Shown in pieces: positions 22,838-34,042 of a stretch of DNA of 64,000 nt (position 1 is the stretch's first letter; every line of letters starts with the position of its first letter). Source of the stretch: Cryptomeria japonica (taxonomy: Eukaryota > Streptophyta > Pinopsida > Cupressales > Cupressaceae); NCBI RefSeq assembly GCF_030272615.1, contig NC_081414.1:53403636-53467635 (forward strand). Reading direction: 5' to 3'. Made by a program: the position numbers and the translations under genes. Under the pieces are notes generated by a model, which was not told the origin of the DNA, did no database searches, and saw only the letters and a program-made list of their open reading frames with translations.

Positions 22838-24365
22838 TGTTGGCATTATAACAGACAAAGGGAGATTGTTGGCATTCCAATTACAATAAGAGATTGTTGG
22901 CATTTCAATAAGGATATTGAGAAGGTTGTTGATGATTATGGATATAACTGATTAAGGATGTTTACTGTCTTAATATTATTATTTTGTCATTGATGTCAAG
23001 AAATTGATTTTCTAATTTAGTATGATGTTGCCATATCTTAAGAAGTATGATTTGGTGAGTATAAAGATGCTGGTAAAAGACACAGAAAGAATGTGATGAA
23101 TAAGGGGAGAAATAAGTTATTCAATGGGCAACTATTACCAAGTTAGACAATGATGAGATCATGATGTTTAGATTGTTTTGATATCCTACATATGTTGTTG
23201 ATTGTAAGGTTAATACTATACTATGTTACCGAGTAAAAAACCTAGTCGGTAACCCCCAGGAACCTAGTTGGTAAACCCTAAGGTTATCGCTATCAGTTAA
23301 TGAAGGTGGTATGTCTACCGAGTGAAGTTTAGTATTTACCAAGTTGCAACCGAGTGAAGTTTAGTATTTAATGAAGGAAGCCGATGAGCTAGTTATGATT
23401 AAATGATTGGTATGCCATGCATGAAGTTTGTTAAAGAATCTATGGCAAAGGAAAATCAACAGGAAGATCTACAGCTCAGATTGAACTGCAATACCCTAGC
23501 ACAAGTTCCAAGAAATGTATGAAAGTTCCAAGGTGGGGTAAATTTTTTTTAGATCGAAGGATACATTGAACCTGATCAAGTTTGAAGATCTGATGGCTAT
23601 GATTGATAATGGGAAATGTGATCAAGGAGATAAAGCAGTTGGCAAATTGTTTATAAATAAGGAACTGTTGATAAACAATGTATGCGGGCAAGTGTATGCA
23701 CAGGGATGCTACATAGTGATTACTGAGCATAGAAGCTTCAAGACCTGTTTTGAATAATAGAGTATAGAGCCTAGCAGATGGACAAGATAAGTCCTATGAC
23801 TAAATTATATTGAGAAAATAAGAATCTGCTTTAGCATTTTTGATGTGAAGTTGCAGATAGATTTTTATTACTGTTATTTTGTAAAGTGACAGAAAATCTC
23901 TTAACCAAGTGGACTTAATAGTCTTATTTGTAAAACCCTCTAGCAAGGTGACATTCTGATTGAGTGTTTGAAATCCTTTAACAAGGTCACTTCTAACAAG
24001 GTGAAGATCCTAACAGATCCAAGGGAAATCCCTTAACTGGGTCACATCTAGCAATGTGTTTGTAATCTTTAACAGGATTTGCTTTTAACCGAGCGTACTC
24101 TAGAAGAGTATATTTCTTAGTGGGTCCAAAATCCCATAGTGGTTTTTCCCTATTTGGGTTTCCACGTTAAATCTGGTGTTATGAGTGTTATGATGTTTAT
24201 ATGCTTATGAGTTTGCATGTTTAGCAATTTTGGTTATATTACTGAAGTATATGTTACCGAGGTTGAATCTGTTGTTTTTATGGAAGATTAAGTTTGTATG
24301 ATTCAACCCCACTCTCATCTTATTAGCTTGGCATTTGTACTTAACATTAAGTATCAGAACTATCA
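22838..24365 (+). repeat. 5' LTR of C
   Basis: Starts TGTTGGCATTATAAC and ends AGAACTATCA. The phrase AGATTGTTGGCATT, which copies the junction between purine tract and LTR, appears again twice within the first 75 bases. Confidence 0.95.
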
Positions 24366-24367
24366 AT

Positions 24368-24378
24368 TGGTATCAGAG
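24368..24378 (+). other. Primer-binding site of C
   Basis: TGGTATCAGAG, matching initiator-Met tRNA over 11 bases, two bases after the LTR. Confidence 0.9.
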
Positions 24379-24429
24379 TTTTGGACTCTGGAAGAAAAGT
24401 TTAAAGGTACTTGAGGCAAAGATCCAAAG

Positions 24430-27060
24430 ATGTACAAGAGGGATGCACCGAAGCTGAACAAGTCAAGTTTCTCAAAATGGCAGAAAAGGATGAAGCTGCA
24501 CTTATCAGGAGTTGGAGAATATGTTGTATATTATCTGGAGAATGATTTTATTACACCAAGAACCTATTCATTGACAATGGAAGAGATAAAGGCAAAGCAA
24601 GAACATATCCAAGCAATGATTAAAATAACATCTGCATTGACCGACCTAGAGTTTAATGATCTAGAAGGCTGCAATGATGCAAAGGCAATGTGGGACAAGC
24701 TCAAATTTGTGTATGGTGGAGATGAACATGTTCAAAGAGAAAAAGTGGACAGTCTAAGAGGGAAACTTGAATCTATGAGGATGAATGAAGGCGAGAACAT
24801 AACCTAGTATAGTACAAGACTAAAGGAGATTGTCAATCAAATCAAAGGAGTAGGTGGAACTATTGAAGAAAAGGATATAACAAGTAAGTTGTTAAGAACC
24901 CTTCTACTAGCTTATGCAATCTGAGTCTCTGCAATCAATGAATTAAGGTCTATACCTAATATGCTAGTTTCTTTAGATGCTACTGTAGCATAGGAATTCA
25001 GAAATCATCACAAGCAATTCAAAATACTAATCTAGCTCAATCACGAAAGCTTAAATGTAATGATCTATCCTAAACACACTCAATAGAGACATAAAATTGA
25101 AACATTTAAAACTAAAGATTATGCAAACCAGATGTAGATCTAAATGCTTCCTTCATGCGGCTCCATTATTCTTCTTTCTTCTCCAAATGGCTTTGTTGTG
25201 GATCTCACCTACTAGTGCATGATCATGATATGAAAGCAAATAGACAAGATGATTGCTCAAGAGTACTCGAAGCGTGATTGATTAGAAATTCAATAATCTG
25301 ATTATTCTCATTCTCATTAGCCAAGATTGAAGAAATTCATCCAATTTATAGAAAAATTGGAGAAAAGACAAGATTAGCATGATTCAATTCAAATGGAAAT
25401 TGCAAATCAATTATGTCAATTATGACAAATTATGACAAATTATGCACTTTCTATGCAAAATTTGTTGATTGATAATTTATGACAAATTATGACAAACTTC
25501 TATGTCAAAAATTGATTGATTGTCAATTATGACAAATTATGACAAATTGAAATGTCATTCCCATGAAATTAGGGGAGAAATAGGAGGAAATTGAAATTAA
25601 GAAATTAGAAAATTAGAAAGAGAGGAATTAAAAAATTAGGAATTAAAAAAATTGATGAAAATTAGAAATTAGGTAAATTAATTAATAATTTGTCATTTAT
25701 TAATTAATTCACAAAAAGAGGAATAATTAGCCAATTAAATGAACATTTAATTGTGACAAGAAGACTTACGATAAATAAATAATTTATTAATCCTAAAGGG
25801 AGAAATGACAAACAAGGTTAAATGATTAAATCACGAAACCCCAGAAGATAAATTAGCAATGTAAGGATGACAATTAGGTCTTGATGTAAGATTGATTTGA
25901 TGTCGATTCGATTTTGATCATGATTCTGACTGACAAAGGACCAATGTTGATAAATGATTTGATTGAGAAAATGCACCAATTGACAAGGAACAATGACAAA
26001 TTGATCCAAATTGACATAATTGAGACAAACAACGATCGATGACAAATCGATCGCAAAATGACAAAATTGATAAGAGAACAAGAATCGATGACAAAATAGA
26101 TTGCAAGACGACAAGATTGAAAATGACCACGATCGATGACAAATCGATCGCCAGATGACAAGATTGATAAGAGGACAAAACCCTAATTAGGATTGACGAT
26201 GTCCAAAATGATGACAAATGAGCACGCACATTGATGCAACAGGATAAGATCGATCAAAATCATGACTGGAGAGTGTTGTCGACAAGACCAAATTTGAAAG
26301 CGAGACGATTGAAGAAATGTTGAAGAATGACTCGATGCTCACAAATGATAAAGACCAAGTGCGTGACATAGGAGAAATGTTAATGCGACGCAAAAACCTA
26401 AAATGAGGCAATGCGCAAATGTTAAAGTATGACTTCGCAAGCGTTGACCATTTTTAGGTGTCTACAGCTACTATTGGTAAGCTACATGCATTTGAGTTAA
26501 GTAACTTTGATAACAGTGGGTCATCGGTAAATAAAGTTGAGTCTGCATTTAGTTCTTTTCATATTGGTGAATCTGATGATTACAATGATAGAATGAGTAA
26601 GTACACTGAAGGGGATCACAGTGGAGCAAGTGAGAGATTTTGCAAGAACATGAAAAAAGTGCACAAACTATATGAGGAAATCAGAAAGCAAGAAGAGTTT
26701 GAAGCACTATTAGCCAGAAGGTTACTGAGAGGCAAAGGTAAGTATAAAGGAAAACTACCTTTGAAATGTTTCAATTGTGATAAGATAGGACATATGGCTT
26801 CTAACTGTCCTGACAAAGATTCTATTAAAAAGAGAGATTACCGAGATGACAGACAAAAAGATAATCATTATAGGGGACACCGAGACTTCATAAGAAGAGA
26901 TAGAAAGTCATGCTTAATAGCCGATGAGGAATCCAATGATGATAAATCAGATGAAATTGATACAAAGGAAGTAGTTTATATGGCTATCAAAGATGGATCA
27001 GATGAAGAAAGGTATCAAGAAAAAGCCCTAATATCTCACATAAATACTAATTATTCTTGG
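24430..27060 (+). pseudogene. gag: C gag (capsid and zinc knuckle), split by solo LTR S2
   Basis: Starts MYKRDAPKLNKSSFSKWQ, followed by a copia-type capsid region (WDKLKFVYGG near 24690-24720). S2 plus its duplicated target (1,488 bp) interrupts the frame at 24984-26471; because that length is divisible by three the downstream frame keeps the same phase. A single CCHC knuckle, CFNCDKIGHMASNC, is at 26767-26808. Stops at 24805 (TAG) and 24922 (TGA). Gag assembles the particle and packages element RNA. The Gag-protease border is approximate. Confidence 0.85.
24984..26466. mobile_element. Solo LTR S2 of family S, inside gag of element C
   Basis: Starts TGTAGCATAGG and ends GTGTCTACA, flanked by GCTAC on both sides (24979-24983 and 26467-26471). 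1,483 bp, homologous throughout to S1. Restoring the target gives an unbroken gag reading across the site, which confirms both boundaries. It contains about four units of the 47-49 bp array (starts near 25992, 26038, 26087 and 26135). Confidence 0.95.
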
Positions 27061-27400
27061 ATCATAGATAGTGGATGCTCACATCACATGCCAGGTGATA
27101 AACACAAGTTTGTTATATTAGAAGATTATGATGGAGGCTATGTAAGATTTGGTAATGATGCACCATGTCCGGTAAAAGGTAAAGGATCTATAACACTTCT
27201 TGATAATGCAAAATGCAATGATGTTTATTGGGTTGAAGGTTTGAAATACAATTTGTTGAGTGTAGCATAGCTAAACAACACAGGTTACCAAATAGAATTT
27301 CAGAAAGGAATTGTCAAAGTTCATGACAAGCATGGAAAGTTAGCTACTACTGGGACATAAACAAAAGGTAACACATTTCACCTTGACTCAACTTGGAATA
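27040..27400 (+). pseudogene. C aspartic protease region
   Basis: The active-site motif Asp-Ser-Gly is in WIIDSGCSHHM, with the Asp codon at 27067-27069. The downstream VEGLKYNLLSV block is typical of the copia Gag-Pol protease to integrase transition. Stops at 27268 (TAG) and 27358 (TAA). The protease cleaves the polyprotein in the particle. Confidence 0.85.
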
Positions 27401-27414
27401 AGTGTCGATATGCA

Positions 27415-28250
27415 ATGATAAATGATACCTGGTTATGCCATAAAAGGTTTTGTCATGTAAATTTTGATAATTTGATCAAAATAAGCAAGAAGCGCCGAGT
27501 AAGAGGTCTACCGAGTCTTGAAGAACCTGAGAATCCTATGTGCCAAGGATGCCAGATGGGTAAAATGACAAGATCAAGCTTTACAAGTAAGTCCTACACC
27601 AAGGGAATTTTAGATCTTGTGCACATTGATCTTTGTGGTCCTATGAAAGTTCAAAGTTATTATGGTGATAAATATTTCATATTATTTGTGGATGATTACT
27701 CAAGGATGATGTCAGTAATGTTTTTAAAAGAAAAATCAGAAGCTTTTCAAATGTTTAAATGGTACAAGGCAAGAGTTGAAAATGAAATAGGAAGACAACT
27801 GAAATGTCTTAGATCAGACAGAGGAGGAGAGTTCACATCTAATGAGTTCAACTTATTCTACAATGATCATGGTATTAAAAGATAAGTCTCTGCATCGAGA
27901 ACTCCACAACAAAATGGGATAGCTGAGAGAAGAAATAGATCTATTGTGGATTGTGCCAGAACCCTGATGATTGAAAAGAAAGTGCCACAAACATTTTGGA
28001 GAGAAGCAATAAGCACAACAGTTTACACCCTGAGTCGAGTACACCTGAAGAAAGGAACTTTGAAGACACCATATGAAATCTGGTATGACAAGAAACCTAA
28101 TGTAAGTTATTTTAAAATGTTTGGAAGTAGATGCTATGTTCACAAAGATGATAGAAATGGCAAGTTTGATCAGAAAAGTGATGAAGGAATATTTCTTTGT
28201 TATTCTTCTAGAAGTAAAGCATTTAAATGTCTGATCAAATCATCTAACAA
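27415..28250 (+). pseudogene. C integrase
   Basis: An HHCC-type zinc-binding N-terminus (His residues in the CHKRFCHVNF block and CQGCQMGK) precedes the catalytic core. The catalytic triad is intact: Asp at 27628-27630 (HIDLCG), Asp at 27817-27819 (RSDRGGEF) and Glu at 27925-27927 (AERRN), giving D-62-D-35-E spacing. A single stop (TAA, 27883) lies between the second Asp and the Glu. Integrase joins the cDNA to the genome, making the 5-bp target duplication seen here. Confidence 0.9.
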
Positions 28251-28539
28251 AATAGTAGAAAGTGCAAATGTGAAAATTGATGAATTTGTAGAAAGAAATG
28301 ATGAAGGAAACTCCAAAGAACCAGAAGACTATGAAGAATTTGTCTATGTTCAACCGACAAGTCTTACCGAGAGAACTGTTGAAGAAAATGAAGAGAATAT
28401 CCAGTTATCGAGTGATGAAGAAGATCATACAGAGCCTATCGAGCCTTTATTAGCCAAGTATGTTAGAAGACATCATGCATCAAGTCAGATTATAGGAGAT
28501 AGGGATGATCCAGTGATGAAAAGGAACAAGCTGAGATAG

Positions 28540-29616
28540 AACACATTTCTGATATCTGAATTTGAATCGAGGATAGTGAAAGAGGCATTTAATAGTGAAG
28601 ATTCGATAAATGCTATGATAGAAGAGATTGATCAAATCAAGAAGAATGACACATGGAAACTGGTCCCAAGATCGAAGGATAAAAATGTAATCGGTACAAA
28701 GTGGATTTTCATAAACAAGCTGAATGAAAAAGGTGAAGTCATTCAAAATAAAGCAAGACTAGTTTGCAAAGGTTATGCCCAAGAAGAAGGAATTGATTAT
28801 GGTGAGACTTTTGCACTTGTGGCAAGACTTGAATGAGTAAGAACATTGTTGGCATGTGTTGCTTACAATAATTTCAAGGTATATCAATTGGATGTCAAAT
28901 CTGCATGTTTGAATGGTATATTAGAAGAAGAAGTTTTTATTGAACAACCTGAAGGATTTATTGAAGACAAGAATAAAGATAAGGTATGTAAATTGAACAA
29001 AGCTTTATATGGTCTGAAACAAGCACATAGAGCATGGTATGAGAGATTACACTCTTATTTGAACAAGATTGGTTTTATAATGACAAGTGAAAACAACGAT
29101 ATGTACATTAAGAATGATGAAAATGGAATACTGATCTCAGCCATATTTGTTGATGATATTATCTTTTATGGAAATGACTCTTTATGCAAGAACTTTCGAA
29201 ATGAAATGAGCAAAGAATTTGAGATGTCATTAATCGGTGAGATAAAGTATTTTATAGGTTTACAAATACTACAAATGAAAGATGAGATTTTCATTACTCA
29301 ATCCAAGTACATAAAGGAAATCTTGAAGAAATTTGGAATGGAGGATTCAAAACCAATAAGTACTCCTATGACTACCAACTGTAAATTATCAAAGAATGAT
29401 GAATCTGCATCTGTTGATGAGACACTTTACCAATCCATAATTGGAAAGCTACAATATGTTGTTCACAATAGGCCATATATAGCACATGCAGTAGGTATAG
29501 TTGCAAGATTCTCTGCAGATCCCAAGGAAACACACATGACAGCAATCTAGAGAATTTTTAGATACTTGAAAGGCACTGAGGATTATGGCTTAGTATATCA
29601 GAAAGGAAATGTTTTT
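28540..29616 (+). pseudogene. C reverse transcriptase
   Basis: Copia reverse transcriptase blocks appear in order: [67 protein letters not shown], then FVDDIIFYG with the catalytic Asp-Asp at 29152-29157. Stops at 28537 (TAG, just before), 28834 (TGA) and 29548 (TAG). It copies element RNA to cDNA from the tRNA primer. Confidence 0.9.
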
Positions 29617-30098
29617 GATTTAAAGTTTTTACTGATGCTGATTGGGCATGCAACATTGATGACAGAAAAAGCACAAGTGGAGGAGCTTTCTTTTTAGGAG
29701 AAAGACTAGTGAGTTGGCTTAGAAAGAAACAAGGATGTGTTTCACAGTCAACAACAGAAGCTGAATATGTTGTTGCATCATTGAATTGTACCAATATAGC
29801 ATGGATCAAACAACTGTTGGAAGGTATAAATGAGAAAGTTACTGAGCCAGTAACTATATTCTGTGATAATACTAGTGCCATAAACATTTCAAAGAATCCT
29901 TTTATGCACTCTAAGACAAAGCACATCTCTATCAAATATCATTATCTTAGAGAAGAAGATCAAGAGAAGAAAGTGGTGTTGGACTATGTTAGCACAAAGG
30001 AACAAATAGCAAATATCTTCACCAAGCCACTACCAAGGGACACTTTTGAGTATCTCAGAAGTAAGTTAGGGGTCCCACCCCTATCTTCCATTCACTGA
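29617..30098 (+). pseudogene. C RNase H
   Basis: A frameshift near 29620 moves the reading from the reverse transcriptase frame into the one used to 30098. It contains the DADWA motif, STTEAEYV, and the C-terminal IANIFTKPLPRDTFEYLRSK block that closes copia pol. It removes the RNA strand during reverse transcription. Confidence 0.9.
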
Positions 30099-30327
30099 CC
30101 GAGTTCAATGAAAGCATCAATTCGACGACTCTACAAAATATCTTTTAGGAGTTGATGTTGATTTACACACTTTAAGATGTTTTCTAAAGGTGTGTAGGAA
30201 ACAATATAGGGAACAGGTATTGAAGACAAAATGCTCTGACCGAGACTAAGTTGACACATAATAGCAAGAAATCACTTCATATAGGAAGAAATTATGTTTT
30301 AGTTCTTTAATTTTTGGCATTGTTGTC

Positions 30328-30484
30328 AAAGGGGGAGAAGACTGAAGAAAAGGGGAGAAGACTAATGTATGGGGGAGAAGTCTGATGACAGGGGGAGAGC
30401 ATTTCAACATGTTAGAATCTCACAGTAATCTGAATCAATTAGGTCATATCAATTGGTTTTGCCATCAATACCAAAGGGGGAGAT
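30328..30484 (+). other. Five polypurine tracts before the C 3' LTR
   Basis: Tracts at 30328-30340, 30348-30360, 30371-30380, 30391-30399 and the LTR-adjacent AAAGGGGGAGAT at 30473-30484. Multiple purine tracts in this position have been described for plant Sireviruses; here they occur in several families. Confidence 0.85.
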
Positions 30485-32025
30485 TGTTGGCATTATAACA
30501 GACAAAGGAAGATTGTTGGCATTCTAATTACAATAAGAGATTGTTGGCATTTCAATAAGGATATTGAGAAGGTTGTTGATGATTATGGATATAACTGATT
30601 AAGGATGTTTACTGTCTTAATATTATTATTTTGTCATTTATGTCAAGAAATTGATTTTCTAATTCAGTATGATGTTGCCATATCTTAAGAAGTATGATTT
30701 GGTGAGTATAAAGATGTCAGTAAAAGACACAGAAAGAATGTGATGAATAAGGGGAGAAATAAGTTATTCAATGGGTAACTATTACTGAGTTAGACAATGA
30801 TGAGATCATGATGTTTAGATTGTTTTGATATTCTACATATATTGTTGATTGTAAGGTTAATAGTATACTATGTTACTGAGCAAAGAACCTAGTCGGTAAA
30901 CCCTAAGGAACCTAGTCAGTAAACCCTAAGGTTATCGCTATTGGTTAATGAAGGCGGTATGTCTACCAAGTGAAGTTTAGTATTTACTGAGTTGCAACCG
31001 AGTAATAATAGAATGCATTGAATGAATAAAAACATTATTTAATGAAGGAAGCTGATTAGCTGGTTATGAATTAATGATTGGTATGTCATGCATGAAGTTT
31101 GTTAAAGAATCTATGGCAAAGGAAAATTGGCAGGAAGATCTACATCTCAGATTAAACCGCAATACCCTAGCACAAGTTTGAAGAAATGTATGCAATTTCC
31201 AAGGTGGGGTAAAACATTTTCAGATCGAAGGATACATTGAACCTGGTCAAGTTTAAAGCTCTGATGGCTATGATTGATCATGGGAAATGTGATCAAGGAG
31301 ATTAAGCGGTTGACAAATTGTTTATAAATAAGGAACTATTGATAAACAATGTATGCAGGCAAGTGTATGCATAGGGATGCTACATAGTGATTACCAAGCA
31401 CAGGAGCTTGAAGACCTGTTTTGAATAACATAGTATAGAGCCCAACAGATGGACTAGATAAGTCCTATGACTAAATTGTATTGAGAAAATAAGAATCTGC
31501 TTTAGCATTTTAGATGTAAAGTTGTAGATAGATTTTTATTACTGTTATTTTGTAAAGTGACAGAAAATCTCTTAACCGAGTGGACTTAACAGTCTTATTT
31601 GTAAAACCCTCTAGCAAGGTGACATTCTGATTGAGTGTTTGAAATCCTTTAACAAGGTCACTTCTAACAAGGTGAAGATCCTAACAGACATGAGGGAAAT
31701 CCTTTAATCGGGTCACATCTAGCAATCTTTAACAGGATTTGCTTTTAACCAAGCATACTCTAGAAGAGTATATTTCTTAGTGGGTTTGAAATTCCACGGT
31801 GGTTTTTCCCTATTTGGGTTTCCACGTTAAATCTAGTGTTATGAGTGTTATGATGTTTATATGCTTATGAGTTTGCATGTTTAGCAGTTTTGGTTATATT
31901 ACTGAAGTATATGTTACCCAAGTTGAATCTATTGTTTTTATGGAAGATTAAGTTTGTATGATTCAACCCCCCTCTCATCTTATTAGCTTGGCATCTGTAC
32001 TTAACATTAAGTATTAGAACTATCA
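30485..32025 (+). repeat. 3' LTR of C
   Basis: 1,541 bp, similar over its full length to the 5' LTR. It carries a roughly 30-base insertion near 31005-31040 that the 5' LTR lacks, and scattered base differences, so the insertion is not recent. Confidence 0.95.
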
Positions 32026-32030
32026 AATAT

Positions 32031-32591
32031 TCACTTACTGGCCAATAAGAGAATATTACTTACAAGAGGGGCCTACACATGCAGGATGGCCAACTACCTA
32101 TAGCTTACTACTCAATGGGAAGTCTCACTAACTTACAATGTGGATTATACAATATCTTGTACTGCTTTACAATAGCATCTATAATGCTAGATCCAGTACT
32201 GGTTTCTGCTCTGTTCTTTACACAAAACCTTCAACCTATATTTCGCATAATAGGTTTGCCCAATATCTTTTTCTTATCTCCTACACAATGTCTACAATGA
32301 TCTCTCTTATATATAAGAGTCATTTTACAACTTGCTAAGTTAGCTTACAAAGTTTTTACAATAATAAACAAAATATAATATATCAAAAATCCTGTCGGCC
32401 TCTATGCCGGTATGCTTCCTTTCTTTGTGGTGTCAGTGGTCTGAGTGCCGATGTAGAGTGTGATCTATTGATGCTGGTGAACTATCTTGCCGGTGTAATG
32501 CCTTGTTGGTGCCATAGGATTGTAAGGTTTCCATCAATGACAAAACCTTCAATCACCTACAATGTCTCATTCGAGTGTGCATATGCCAACA
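32031..32591 (-). repeat. 5' LTR of A3, outer part
   Basis: Continues the A3 LTR across the C insertion. On the minus strand it begins TGTTGGCATATGCACACTC at 32591, followed outward by the target duplication ATGTG. Confidence 0.9.
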
Positions 32592-32596
32592 ATGTG

Positions 32597-32750
32597 TTTA
32601 TTGTTTATACTTAATTGGATTAACTCTCATTCTAATATTATTGTTTTGGGATATGGTATTAAAGTTTAAATTGCTAATGCTTTCAGTAATCTCTGACAAC
32701 TGATTCACCCCCCCTCTCAGTTGTCTTCTAGTTATCTGAACTGTCTAATA
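32597..32750 (+). repeat. 5' LTR of D, second part
   Basis: Continues the D LTR beyond A3. It contains the perfect U5 hairpin GACAACTGA (32695-32703) with TCAGTTGTC (32717-32725), and ends TCTAATA. Confidence 0.8.
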
Positions 32751-32752
32751 AT

Positions 32753-32764
32753 TGGAATTGGAGC
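32753..32764 (+). other. Degenerate primer-binding site of D
   Basis: TGGAATTGGAGC, three mismatches to the initiator-Met site, in the correct position two bases after the LTR end. Confidence 0.65.
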
Positions 32765-32808
32765 TTTGGTCCTCTCTGCAGAAAGCTTAACCGCTTGAGG
32801 AAGATCCT

Positions 32809-33900
32809 ATGGCAACTAATAGTTCAATTTCATCCTGTTCTTCTGGAGCTATCTTTCGAAGGGATGTACTGAGGATTTAAGGAACAAATTCAATATGGAA
32901 GATTCAGATGGCGACTCATTTGAGATGTCTTGACAAGGAGATTTGGGAAATCACACAGAATGGTGTCACACTCTTTAATTCGGGATCTGGCAATCCTCCT
33001 CCGACAAACCTAGACAAAGAGCTTGAGAAAGATTCTAGAGAAAGAGAAGCCCTCTTCTGTACACTTTCTGATCAAAAAATAATGGGATTAACCAACAAAT
33101 CATTTAGAAAGGCTATATGGGATAAATTGCAACTCTTAATGAAGGTGACCCTATAGTAAAGATTGCCAAACTTGATGGTTATTGGCTAAGATATGAAAAC
33201 CTAAAGATGGAAGAAGATGAAAGGATTACTGCATTCATGGAAAGGGTTAATGAGATTTTTATGGGAATTCAATGTTGTGGTGTGACCGATAATGAGATTG
33301 TTTCTAAAGTCCTAAGAGCCCTACCACCAGCTTACAAAATGAAGGCTACTGCTATTAATGAACTATGGATAATACATCTATCAACAAAGATACTTTGGTT
33401 GGGAAACTATCTGCTTTTGAGCTTGAGGAATTCAAACCTTCTAGAGACATCTACAACTGGTAAGCAAGAATGGAAATATTTATATGAAAAATAACTAGAA
33501 GATATGAAGAGAGAAGATGATGAGTTTGAGAAACTTGAAGCACTATTTTCTAGAAGAGTACCGAAAGGACCGGTGGGAAGTAAGTATGAAGGAAAAGCAC
33601 CTTTTAAATGTTTTGCATGTAATAAGATTGGTCATTTTGCATCTAGATGTCCTGAAAGAAATTCAAGATTTGAAGAAAGAGTTAAGAGATCATTTAAACC
33701 TAACCCTGGATATCATAACAAGTATAGATTCAAGAAAAACATAGACAAATCATGCTACATAGCAGATGAGGAAAGCATTAGTGATTCAGATGATGAATCG
33801 ACAGAATACTCTGTTAGTGGATCTGACAATGGGAAAGAATGTGTACTCTTGGCTATCAAGGAAGATGATCTGGCACTAGAAGAGAATGTACATGAGGAGA
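32809..33900 (+). pseudogene. gag: D gag
   Basis: The start codon at 32809 lies about 45 bases after the primer site. Copia gag features include the AIWDKLQ block, the DEIVSKVLRALPPAYK block (near 33295-33340) and one CCHC knuckle, CFACNKIGHFASRC, near 33608-33650. Stops and frameshifts occur near 32878, 33156 and 33494. It parallels C gag (EALLARR against EALFSRR before the knuckle) but is clearly a different family. Confidence 0.8.
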
Positions 33901-34042
33901 AGACACTTGTTGCTAAAATTGAGGATAAGGATGAATGGGTAATTGACAGTGGTTGTTCACATCATATGAGTGGAGATAAAAGGAAGTTTCTATATTTGGA
34001 AGAAATTGATGGTGGACTAGTTAGATTTGTAGATGACAAGAC
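33901..34042 (+). pseudogene. D protease, 5' part, cut by element B
   Basis: WVIDSGCSHHMSGD carries the Asp-Ser-Gly active site (Asp at 33945-33947). The frame is interrupted at 34042 by B and resumes at 42074. Sequence resumption after removing B and one AAGAC copy matches the C protease region. Confidence 0.85.

Larger units (their letters stand above)
22838..32025 (+). mobile_element. Element C: Ty1/copia retrotransposon with all domains, inserted in A3
   Basis: 9,188 bp including the nested solo LTR S2, flanked by AATAT (22833-22837 and 32026-32030). It has two long LTRs (1,528 and 1,541 bp), an 11-base primer site, one long gag-pol frame with zinc knuckle, protease, integrase, reverse transcriptase and RNase H, and five polypurine tracts. 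Without S2 it is about 7.7 kb. Eight stops and one frameshift make it inactive. It is the most complete element in the window and represents the enzyme-encoding type. Confidence 0.95.
17692..32591 (-). mobile_element. Element A3: family-A element on the minus strand, itself split by copia element C
   Basis: Exact target duplications ATGTG flank it (17687-17691 and 32592-32596). Excluding the nested C insertion (22838-32030) the element is about 5.7 kb, roughly 1 kb shorter than A4. The difference lies in the middle of ORF2. Minus-strand order is 5' LTR (32591-32031 and 22837-22602), primer site (22599-22587), ORF1, promoter-like spacer, ORF2, purine tract and 3' LTR (18490-17692). No pol domains are present. 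Confidence 0.9.

Noticed and set aside
32079-32338. Open frames suggesting a small gene beside element C
   Set aside because: The stretch is the outer part of the A3 5' LTR, matching 18030-18240 in the A3 3' LTR.
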